A DNA stretch of 40,722 nucleotides from Clostridia bacterium (GTDB lineage: Bacteria; Bacillota; Clostridia; Oscillospirales; CAG-272), in contig JAFXAC010000023.1 of assembly GCA_017522125.1 (NCBI GenBank), forward strand, positions 1 to 40,722. Reading direction: 5' to 3'. The position numbers and the translations under genes are program-made. Shown here piece after piece: positions 33,543 to 40,722 of this stretch. The notes under the pieces were generated by a model. It had not been told where the DNA came from and made no database searches. It was given only the letters and a program-made list of their open reading frames with translations. Numbering within the stretch: position 1 is the first letter of the stretch; every line of letters begins with the position of its first letter.

Positions 33543-35920
33543 TGAAAGAATGCTTTAAGGATATACTTGGCAAGCGCATACTCATATTTGACGGTGCGGC
33601 GGGTACGATGCTTCAAAGCCGCGGTCTTGCGGCGGGTGAAAAGCCCGAAACGTGGAGCATAAAGCGTCCTGACGATATCGTTGCCCTTCATAGCGAGTAT
33701 ATTGCCGCAGGTGCAGATATAATTTAAACGAATAGCTTTGGCGCAAACGCGTTGCACTTCCTCGACGGTGGCGAGTATAGCGTGGAGCAGCTCGTCAGCG
33801 CGGCTGTCGCGTGTGCGCGAAAGGCGGCGGATGCGGCAAGCAAGCAGGTATTTGTGGCGCTTGATATCGGACCTCTCGGCAAGCTTATCGGCGACGGAGA
33901 GGAAATGATAGATTTTGAGGATGCCGTTTCCACCTTTGCGCGCACCGTAAATGCGGGCAAGGCGGGGGCTGACCTTGTTTTACTTGAAACCTTTGGAGAT
34001 ATTGCAGAATCTCGCGCCGCGCTTCTTGCGGTAAAGGAAAACTGCGATCTCCCCGTTGTCGTAACGAACGTTTACGGTGCGGACGGCAGGCTTTTTACAG
34101 GCTCGGATGCCGCCGTGGTTTCTACCGTGCTTTCAGGGCTTGGCGCTGATGCCGTAGGTATGAACTGCTCGCTTGGTCCACGCGATATGCTCGGCATCAT
34201 TCCCGATATTGCCGCGTCAACTGTGCTTCCTATAGCGGTCAATCCCAATGCTGGCCTTCCGCGCACGGATGCCAAGGGAAATACGGTTTATGACGTTTCA
34301 GCAGAGGAGTTTGCTGACGCTATGCTCAAAATGGCGCAGGCGGGCGCATCCTTGCTTGGCGGCTGTTGCGGTACTACCCCCGAATATATTGCACGCCTTG
34401 CCGAAAGGGTGAGTGGCGTTCAGGTAGTAGAGCGCAAGGTCGCAAAACGCTCGATAGTCACATCTGCAACTCGCATATGCGAGATAGGCGGCGATCGCCT
34501 TACCGTAATCGGTGAGCGCATCAACCCCACGGGCAAGCCGAAATTCAAGGACGCACTTCGCCGCGGAGATATAGATTATGCCGTAAACGAGGCTCATAAC
34601 GAGGCGGCGGCAGGGGCAGATATCCTTGACGTAAACGTGGGACTGCCCGAGATCGACGAATGCGCCGTTCTTACCGAAACCGTTTGCCGCATACAATCCG
34701 TGTGTGACCTTCCCCTGCAGATAGACACTGCGCTTCCGTCTGCTATGGAGGCGGCACTTCGCAGATACAACGGCAAGGCTCTTATAAATTCCGTCAACGG
34801 AAGCGAAGCCTCAATGTCCGCGATCTTGCCGCTTGCGGCAAAATACGGCGGTATGATAGTCGCTCTTACGCTTGACGAAAGTGGGATACCCGACAGCGCC
34901 GAGGGAAGATATGAAATTGCCAAGCGCATAGTGCAAAGAGCCGCCGAGTACGGAATTCCGAAGGAGGACGTGCTTGTCGACCCTCTTACACTCACGCTCG
35001 GAGCCGATCCGCTTGCCGCCGAAAAAACGCTTGGCGCGGTAAAGCTGATAAAGGAGGATCTCGGCGTAGCAACCTCTCTCGGCGTGTCGAATATATCCTT
35101 CGGCTTGCCCGACAGAGATAAGGTAAACACAGATTTTCTTACCGCCGCTATGGAGGCGGGACTTTCCGCCGCCATCCTCAATCCCAATTCCGCGTCGATG
35201 ATGCGAGTAGCAAGAGGAGAGGGCGATAATGACGGCGATGCGCTTGGCAGACTTGGTGAGCATATCAGCGCCGCCACGGTAGTTAAGCCGCGTGGAGACG
35301 ACCTGACGGGCGCGATATACGGCGGAATGAAGAGCCGCGCGGTTGCGCTCGCGATCGAAGAGTGCGATAAAATGTCCCCGAAGGCTGTGATAGATGCAAA
35401 GATAGTTCCTGCCCTTGAGGAAGCGGGCAAGGAGTTTGAGGCAGGCAAGATATTCCTGCCGGGGCTTCTCTCTTGCGCAGATGCCGCAGTAGCCGCGCTT
35501 GACGTAGTTTCCGAGCGCATACTTTCCGAGGGCGGCGAGCGCGTAAACGCGGGCAAGGTGGTTATGGCTACCGTCGAGGGCGACGTTCACGATATAGGCA
35601 AAAACATCGTTTGCGTTATGCTTAAAAGCTATGGATTTGAGGTAATAGACCTCGGACGCGACGTTTGCGCCGATGCCGTAGTTGCGGCGGCACAGAACTC
35701 GGGTGCGGCAGTCGTCGGACTTTCAGCCCTTATGACTACCACTGTTCCCGCGATGGAAAAAACTATCAGGGCTTTGCGCCAAAAGCTCCCCGATGTTAAG
35801 GTGGTAGTGGGCGGCGCAGTGCTTACCGAGGAGTATTCTGCGCGCATAGGCGCGGACAAATATGCCCCCGACGCTATGGCTACCGTAAGATACGCTACCG
35901 AGGTATACCAAAAAAATTAA
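33542..35920 (+). pseudogene. metH: Cobalamin-dependent methionine synthase, interrupted by an in-frame TAA
   Basis: MetH transfers methyl from methyl-tetrahydrofolate to homocysteine via cobalamin. The frame is 793 codons including stops. The homocysteine domain spans 1-290 with zinc ligands Cys209, Cys275 and Cys276; the pterin domain about 320-570 (ERINPTG, DVNVGLPE); the B12 cap and Rossmann domains about 580-790 with His683 in GDVHDIGKN. Codon 62 (33725-33727) is TAA where relatives have Gln, Glu, Lys or Thr in ADII-x-TNTFGAN. Both sides stay in the same frame, so one substitution explains it. No ribosome site supports a restart at TTG 33752, which would drop the first barrel strand. The C-terminal AdoMet reactivation domain is absent, as in many Clostridia. 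Alternatives are sequencing error, a strain-specific nonsense mutation or readthrough. Confidence 0.85.
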
Positions 35921-35921
35921 C

Positions 35922-35950
35922 TTGACTTTTTGCCTTGGGGGGTATATAAT
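35922..35950 (+). promoter_or_regulatory. copA promoter with CsoR-like operator in the spacer
   Basis: TTGACT (35922-35927) and TATAAT (35945-35950) are exactly 17 bases apart. The spacer contains GCCTTGGGGGGTATA (35932-35946), which resembles the G-tract half of Bacillota CsoR operators (forms such as ACCC-TA-GGGGGTAT). Copper-induced derepression of copA-copZ is therefore likely. No csoR gene lies in the window. Confidence 0.7.
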
Positions 35951-35985
35951 TAGTCTTGACTAACTCATTCAAAGAAGGTGAACCA

Positions 35986-38235
35986 ATGAGAGAAGAAGTA
36001 TACGATATAGGCGGAATGCATTGCGCCGCATGCTCCGCGGCTGTGGAGCGCGTAACGCGCAAGCTGCCGGGCGTTGAGCGAAGCGAGGTCAATCTCACGC
36101 TCGCAAGACTTACGATCGTCTACGACGAGTCGCAGACTACCCCCGAAATGATAATAAGTAAGGTAGAAAAAGCGGGCTTTAGCGCCAAGCTCCACCTTGA
36201 AGAAAAAAAGGAGCAGAGCAAAAAGGAAAAAACAGACGAGGCAGAAAAGGTCTTAAGAAAAAAGCGGATAAGCCTTATTATATCCGCAATTTTTGCCGCG
36301 CTTCTTATGATCGTTTCTATGGGGCATATGATGTTTGAGGGCTTTCCTCTGCCAAGCATCGTGTCGCCCGATACGCATCCGCAAAATTTTGCGCTTTTGC
36401 AGCTTTTGCTCGCGATCCCCGTCCTCGTTCTCGGTAAGGATTATTTTTTGGGCGGCATAGGCTCGTTGCTTCACGGAAGTCCCAATATGAACACGCTCGT
36501 TGCGATAAGCTCCGTTGCATCGTTCGCGTACAGCCTTGTTGTAACCTTCCTTATTGCCGACCATCCGCACCTTGTGCATCAGCTTTATTTCGAGGCATCG
36601 GCAACCGTAATAACCCTTGTTTCCGTCGGAAAATATCTTGAGGCGCGAAGCAGCGAAAAAACAAAATCAGCTATTACGAAGCTGATGAGCCTTTCCCCCG
36701 ATACCGCAAACGTAGTAGCGGACGGCGTTGAGAAAACGCTTCCCGTCAGCGAGGTTCGCGTGGGCGACGTGCTTATCGTCAGGGCGGGCGAGCATATTCC
36801 GCTTGACGGCGAGGTGGTGAACGGCTCGGGTAGCGTGAACGAGGCCATGATAACGGGCGAGAGCCTTCCCGTTGAAAGAACGGCGGGCGAGCGCGTTATA
36901 GGCGGAAGCGTTCTTTCGGACGGCGTTATTTACGTTTGCGTTACGCATACGGGGAGTGACACCACCCTTGCAAGGATCGTTAAATTCGTTGAGGATGCGC
37001 AGGGCAAAAAAGCGCCTATATCAAAAACCGCAGACCGCGTTGCGGGCGTATTCGTGCCCGTCGTTATAACCATTTCAACGCTTGCGGGGCTCGTTTGGCT
37101 TCTTATAAACGGCAATATTTCGTTTGCCGTCAAGATATTTACCTCAGTTCTCGTTATCGCTTGCCCCTGCGCTATGGGACTTGCAACGCCTACCGCGATA
37201 ATGGTCGCAACGGGACTTGGCGCACAGCACGGCGTGCTTGTCAGAAGCGGTGAGGCGCTTGAAATAACCCACCGCACGACGGTTGTCGTTTTCGACAAAA
37301 CGGGAACGGTAACGGAGGGCAAGCCGTCGCTTACCGACCTTGTTCCGTGCGGTAATATAAGCGAAGATGAGCTTGCCGAGATACTGTATAGCACAGAAAA
37401 GCTCTCCGACCACCCAATCGCGCGCGCGATCGCCGAATGGGGCGAGGAGAAGGGGCTTGGAAATTCCGTTGCTATAAGCGAAATTCACGTTCTTACGGGG
37501 CTTGGACTTTCAGCCACGGCGGCGGACGGCAGGAGCTTCCTTTTGGGCAACCCCAAGCTTATGGAAAACGAAAAAATCGATATTTCCGCCATTGAAGATA
37601 GAATAGCCTCGCTTCAGGCAATGGGTAAAACAGTAATTTGCGTAGCCGTTGACGGCTCTGTCGCGGGAATTGCCGCCGTTGCCGATACCATAAAGGAAAG
37701 TGCGCCGCGCACGGTCGCTCGGCTTAAGGAGATGGGCATAAGAGCCGTTCTTCTGACGGGTGATAACGCCGCGGCGGCAAAGGCTATTGCCGCAACCGCA
37801 GGTATCGACGAGGTCATATCCGACGTTCTTCCCACGGAAAAGGCGGCTGTGATATCGCGCCTTAAAAACGAGGGTGAAACCGTTATGATGGTTGGCGACG
37901 GCATAAACGATGCCCCCGCGCTAACCGAGGCGGACATCGGCGTTGCTATAGGAAACGGAAGCGATATAGCCATTGATTCTGCGGTTATCGTGCTTATGCG
38001 AAGCGACACCGAGGACGTTTGCCGCGCCATCCTGCTCGGCAAAAAGACCATCCGCAATATAAGGCAAAATCTGTTTTGGGCGTTTATATATAACGTTCTT
38101 GCTATACCCGTTGCCGCGGGCGTGCTTTACCCGATAGGCATCACGCTGACACCCATGCTCGGCGGTCTTGCAATGAGCCTTAGCTCATTGTTCGTTGTTG
38201 GAAACGCTCTGCGTCTTGGCAGAGTAAAGCTATAA
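35986..38235 (+). CDS. copA: Copper-exporting P1B-type ATPase CopA
   Basis: CopA pumps Cu(I) out of the cytoplasm. The 749-residue protein has one N-terminal heavy-metal domain (GMHCAAC, about 9-15), a charged linker, and eight membrane helices. It shows the actuator motif ITGES, the transmembrane metal site Cys393-Pro-Cys395, phosphorylation Asp437 in FDKTGT, the P1B-specific SDHPIA, and the hinge GDGINDAPAL. All catalytic residues are present, in contrast to the degenerate P-type ATPase at 15090. The ATG at 35986 is preceded by AAGGTG; a frame opening at 35956 lies too close to the promoter. It is followed by the chaperone gene copZ, and the promoter has a CsoR-like site. Confidence 0.97.
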   Translation: MREEVYDIGGMHCAACSAAVERVTRKLPGVERSEVNLTLARLTIVYDESQTTPEMIISKVEKAGFSAKLHLEEKKEQSKKEKTDEAEKVLRKKRISLIISAIFAALLMIVSMGHMMFEGFPLPSIVSPDTHPQNFALLQLLLAIPVLVLGKDYFLGGIGSLLHGSPNMNTLVAISSVASFAYSLVVTFLIADHPHLVHQLYFEASATVITLVSVGKYLEARSSEKTKSAITKLMSLSPDTANVVADGVEKTLPVSEVRVGDVLIVRAGEHIPLDGEVVNGSGSVNEAMITGESLPVERTAGERVIGGSVLSDGVIYVCVTHTGSDTTLARIVKFVEDAQGKKAPISKTADRVAGVFVPVVITISTLAGLVWLLINGNISFAVKIFTSVLVIACPCAMGLATPTAIMVATGLGAQHGVLVRSGEALEITHRTTVVVFDKTGTVTEGKPSLTDLVPCGNISEDELAEILYSTEKLSDHPIARAIAEWGEEKGLGNSVAISEIHVLTGLGLSATAADGRSFLLGNPKLMENEKIDISAIEDRIASLQAMGKTVICVAVDGSVAGIAAVADTIKESAPRTVARLKEMGIRAVLLTGDNAAAAKAIAATAGIDEVISDVLPTEKAAVISRLKNEGETVMMVGDGINDAPALTEADIGVAIGNGSDIAIDSAVIVLMRSDTEDVCRAILLGKKTIRNIRQNLFWAFIYNVLAIPVAAGVLYPIGITLTPMLGGLAMSLSSLFVVGNALRLGRVKL

Positions 38236-38251
38236 ATTAAGGAGAATAAAA

Positions 38252-38434
38252 ATGAAGACCTACAAAGTACCAGATATGCATTGCATCAACTGCGTGAATC
38301 GCATAAAGAAAGCGCTTGACGCCGAAAACGTCGCCGCAGAAGTCGACCTCGGCGCAAAAACCGTAAGCGTCAAGGAATCTGACGCAAAAAAGACACTCGA
38401 AATACTTGACGATCTCGGCTTCGACGCTGAATAA
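38252..38434 (+). CDS. copZ: Copper chaperone CopZ (heavy-metal-associated domain)
   Basis: A 60-residue single heavy-metal-associated domain with the Cu(I) motif M-H-C-I-N-C at about residues 9-14, followed by the usual ferredoxin-like pattern ending LDDLGFDAE. It would carry Cu(I) to the N-terminal domain or membrane entry site of CopA. AAGGAG lies upstream of ATG, 16 bases after the copA stop, so the two are cotranscribed. At 60 residues it is slightly shorter than most CopZ proteins (65-70). Relatives that handle other soft metals cannot be excluded, but context strongly favours copper. Confidence 0.9.
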   Translation: MKTYKVPDMHCINCVNRIKKALDAENVAAEVDLGAKTVSVKESDAKKTLEILDDLGFDAE

Positions 38435-38477
38435 GTAACACCCCTCTATTGAGGGTAAACATAGTTTGGAGTATAAA

Positions 38478-40343
38478 ATGCAGGATAAAAAATATCCGCT
38501 TTTGGATACCGTAAACTGCCCCGACGACGTGAAAAAAATGAGTGCCGAGCAAGCAAACGCTCTTGCGGACGAGATAAGGGAGTACCTTGTAGACACAGTT
38601 TCCGTAACGGGCGGGCATCTTGCCTCAAATCTCGGCGTTGTCGAGCTGACGCTTGCGCTTCACCGCGTTTTTGACAGCCCCAGGGATAAGATAGTATGGG
38701 ACGTTGGACATCAGAGCTACGTTCACAAGCTCCTCACGGGGCGGCGCGATCGCTTTGCGACTCTGCGCACATCGGGCGGTCTTTCGGGCTTTACCAAGCG
38801 CGACGAAAGCGAGCACGACCCCTTTGGCGCAGGGCATAGCTCAACGTCCATTTCCGCCGCCCTCGGTATAGCCGAGGCACAGAGGATGAAAAATGGCAAA
38901 AATTACACGGTCGCCGTAGTCGGTGACGGTGCGTTTACGGGCGGAATGATACACGAGGCTCTTAATAATTGCGACGAGCACAGCGGGCTTCGTCTTATCG
39001 TCGTTATAAATGAAAACGAGATGTCTATCTCGAAAAATATCGGAAGCTTTGCAAAAAGCATTTCAAAAATTCGCATGCGCCCTGGGTATTTTCGCACCAA
39101 GGCGGCAACGCGTGGCTTTTTGAAAAAGATACCGCTTATAGGTAAGCCCATCGTTTCTCTTATCGTAGGGCTTAAAAAGTCCCTCAAAAATCTTCTCTAC
39201 GGCTCCAATTATTTTGAGAATCTCGGGCTTTATTATCTCGGTCCCGTTGACGGAAATGACCGCGAGGCTGTTGAAAATCTTCTTCGCGAGGCTAAAAAAT
39301 GCGGCGGCAGCGCGGTTGTACATCTGAAAACCAAAAAGGGTAAGGGTTATGCCCCTGCCGAAGCCGACCCCGATAGATTTCACTCCGTTGCGCCTAAGGA
39401 TAGCGCGAGAGTGGCGGGATTTTCCGCCGAGTTTGGCAATATCGTTTGCGAAATGGCGGCAAAGGACGAAAGAATTTGCGCGATAACCGCCGCAATGAGC
39501 CAAGGAACGGGGCTTACAAGATTTGAAAACGAATACGCCGAGCGCTTTTTCGACGTAGGTATAGCCGAGGAGCACGCAGTCACCTTTGCCGCAGGTCTTG
39601 CGGCGGACGGAATGCGCCCCGTTTGCGCTATTTACTCTACGTTTTTACAGCGTGCATACGATAACGTGCTTCACGACGTTGCGCTACAACGCCTGCCCGT
39701 GCTTATCTGCATTGATCGCGCGGGGCTCAATTCGGGCGACGGCGCGACGCATCACGGCGTTTTTGACGTTTCCTTCCTTTCGGGAATTCCAAGCCTTAAG
39801 ATATACACTCCCGCCACATACGGAGCGTTGCGCCGCGCGATGACCGAGGCGTTAGCGCTTGATGCGCCCGCCGCAATTCGCTATCCCTGCGGAACGGAGG
39901 ACGAGCGAGTAGTAAAGGCGTTTTATATGGGTAGCGAGGACGCCCGAATCGGTATTCGCACCGCCTTTATCGAGGACGATACCGATAGGATGATCATTGT
40001 CCACGGCAGAATGGCATCGACCGCGCTTGACGTCAGAAACACGTTGGCGGAAAAAGGCGTTTCCTGCGGCGTTATCCTTTGCGAGTATATCGCGCCGTAT
40101 TCCGAGCTTGCCGCAGAAATTATGTCACTTCTTCCCAACGGGGCGAGAGTTCTTATCGCCGAGGAAGAAATTTTGCAGGGCGGCTTTGCAATGAACCTTG
40201 CGGACTCATTACGCACGCTCGGTTGCACTAACAAGATTAGCATCCGCGCAGTCGAAAATGCTTTCGTTACCCCGAATACTTCTCAAAGCATTTTTGAAGC
40301 CACGGGCGTGGATAAGGATTCTCTTGTTAAAATTCTTATGTAA
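38478..40343 (+). CDS. dxs: 1-deoxy-D-xylulose-5-phosphate synthase
   Basis: Dxs is the thiamine-diphosphate enzyme that condenses pyruvate and glyceraldehyde 3-phosphate, the first MEP step. The 621-residue protein has GGHLASNLGVVELTLALH, WDVGHQSYVHK, the ThDP motif VVGDGAFTGGMIHEALNN, INENEMSIS, and in the pyrimidine domain DVGIAEEHAVTFAAGLA with the catalytic Glu. The start is the ATG at 38478 with TTGGAG six bases upstream; an in-frame TTG at 38466 overlaps that site. It lies 43 bases after copZ, with only a small hairpin (38442-38455) between, so it may be cotranscribed with copA or have an unseen promoter. A bidirectional terminator ends it. Confidence 0.97.
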   Translation: MQDKKYPLLDTVNCPDDVKKMSAEQANALADEIREYLVDTVSVTGGHLASNLGVVELTLALHRVFDSPRDKIVWDVGHQSYVHKLLTGRRDRFATLRTSGGLSGFTKRDESEHDPFGAGHSSTSISAALGIAEAQRMKNGKNYTVAVVGDGAFTGGMIHEALNNCDEHSGLRLIVVINENEMSISKNIGSFAKSISKIRMRPGYFRTKAATRGFLKKIPLIGKPIVSLIVGLKKSLKNLLYGSNYFENLGLYYLGPVDGNDREAVENLLREAKKCGGSAVVHLKTKKGKGYAPAEADPDRFHSVAPKDSARVAGFSAEFGNIVCEMAAKDERICAITAAMSQGTGLTRFENEYAERFFDVGIAEEHAVTFAAGLAADGMRPVCAIYSTFLQRAYDNVLHDVALQRLPVLICIDRAGLNSGDGATHHGVFDVSFLSGIPSLKIYTPATYGALRRAMTEALALDAPAAIRYPCGTEDERVVKAFYMGSEDARIGIRTAFIEDDTDRMIIVHGRMASTALDVRNTLAEKGVSCGVILCEYIAPYSELAAEIMSLLPNGARVLIAEEEILQGGFAMNLADSLRTLGCTNKISIRAVENAFVTPNTSQSIFEATGVDKDSLVKILM

Positions 40344-40366
40344 AAAGGTTGCTTTGCAACCTTTTT
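40342..40366. terminator. Bidirectional terminator between dxs and ldh
   Basis: AAAAAGGTTGC (40342-40352) and its exact complement (40356-40366) flank a TTT loop, giving a stem with T runs on both strands. The TAA of dxs and the TAA of the convergent ldh gene both lie at the edges of this palindrome, so one element stops both genes. Confidence 0.9.
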
Positions 40367-40722
40367 ATATTTTTACTTCCAACTCGTCAATTACGCTTTT
40401 TAGTGCCTTTGCGGATGCGCGCAGCTTGCTTTCCTCGTCCTCGTTAAGAGGTATTTCAAGCACCTGCTCTATGCCGCGTCTGCCGACTATGCAGGGAAGC
40501 CCCATGCACACGCCCTCAATGCCGTAGTGACCGTCAACGAGTGTGGAAACGGGCAGTATCGTATGCTCATCTCTGACGATAGCGGACGCTATCTTTTTTA
40601 CCGATTCCGCTATTGCGTAATAGGTCGCACCCTTTGCCGCGATTATTTTGTACGCCGCGTCGCGCACGTTTTCAAATATGCCGCCAAACGCGCTGATGTC
40701 GCAGTTTTGCGCACAATCGCGG
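40365..40722 (-). CDS. ldh: L-lactate dehydrogenase, C-terminal part (cut by window edge)
   Basis: The minus-strand frame runs off the right end, leaving about 118 C-terminal residues of an NAD-dependent 2-hydroxyacid dehydrogenase. NCDISAFGGIFENVRDAAYKII, KGATYYAIA, ILPVSTLVDGHYGIEGVCMGLPC and the final helix with IPLNEDEESKL match L-lactate dehydrogenase better than malate dehydrogenase. The nucleotide-binding half and active-site His are outside the window. It would reduce pyruvate to lactate in fermentation. A GTG at 40665-40667 is internal, not a start. It converges on dxs at a shared terminator. Confidence 0.92.
   Translation of the reverse strand, partial: RDCAQNCDISAFGGIFENVRDAAYKIIAAKGATYYAIAESVKKIASAIVRDEHTILPVSTLVDGHYGIEGVCMGLPCIVGRRGIEQVLEIPLNEDEESKLRASAKALKSVIDELEVKI

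Noticed and set aside
33725..33727. TAA in metH as evidence of a recoded genetic code
   Set aside because: TAA ends many intact genes here (ruvB, ruvC, rpsB, tsf, dxs), so it is a normal stop codon.
35956..35985. Upstream extension of copA
   Set aside because: It begins within a few bases of the predicted transcription start and lacks a ribosome site; the HMA domain begins properly from the ATG at 35986.
38449..38477. TTGAGG-17-TATAAA before dxs as its promoter
   Set aside because: The -10 box abuts the ATG, so transcription would start inside the coding region.
1..40722. CRISPR arrays, insertion sequences, prophage, tRNA or rRNA genes
   Set aside because: No regularly spaced repeats, transposase-like frames, integrase or RNA-gene signatures were seen by eye.

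Overview
The window is an ordinary chromosomal segment, densely packed with housekeeping genes, from a member of the Bacillota, most likely an uncultured gut-type Clostridia. Support for this comes from the rpsB-tsf-pyrH-frr-uppS-cdsA-dxr-rseP-ispG-polC gene order, a PolC-type replicative polymerase, an ecfA1-ecfA2-ecfT-truA cluster, a YlmC/YmxH sporulation-type PRC-barrel protein, GGAGG-type ribosome binding sites and SigA-type promoters. GC content is moderate. Genus cannot be set from the sequence. I see no CRISPR array, phage, insertion sequence, tRNA or rRNA. No stretch over 300 bases lacks a gene.

Layout. Positions 1-170 hold three consecutive inverted repeats, the first a strong terminator of an off-window plus-strand unit. 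Positions 171-5844 (minus strand) form one operon: DUF951 protein, YfhO-type membrane glycosyltransferase, ruvA, ruvB and a membrane protein. It is transcribed from a divergent promoter region (5845-6019). To its right, ruvC starts a plus-strand run: ruvC, an RlmI-like methyltransferase, ecfA1, ecfA2, ecfT and truA (several ATGA overlaps), then DUF5711 protein, CvpA, a ClpE-like unfoldase, a degenerate P-type ATPase and YlmC/YmxH. From 18145 a new promoter drives rpsB-tsf, which ends at a strong terminator. A further promoter at 20083 drives pyrH-frr-uppS-cdsA-dxr-rseP-ispG-polC and probably the acyl-ACP thioesterase, GH3 glucosaminidase, metF and metH that follow. A copper-responsive-looking promoter at 35922 drives copA-copZ, followed by dxs. 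The window closes with a convergent, truncated L-lactate dehydrogenase gene on the minus strand.

How the genes work together: RuvA, RuvB and RuvC resolve Holliday junctions. The Ecf genes supply the shared energising module for vitamin or cofactor uptake. The central block covers translation, pyrimidine supply, undecaprenyl and phospholipid synthesis, the MEP isoprenoid pathway (dxr, ispG, dxs), intramembrane proteolysis and replication. MetF and MetH form the folate-dependent methionine branch, and CopA-CopZ export copper.

Two items stand out. The first is an intact 891-residue P-type ATPase homologue (15090-17765) in which every catalytic motif is replaced, including the phosphorylated Asp (now Cys335). 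It looks like a pseudo-pump preserved in an operon with CvpA, a Clp unfoldase and a YlmC/YmxH protein. The second is metH, which carries one in-frame TAA at codon 62 in an otherwise perfectly open frame. Lesser leads are an rpsB leader with mutually exclusive hairpins, a CsoR-like operator at copA, and the inverted-repeat cluster at the left edge.
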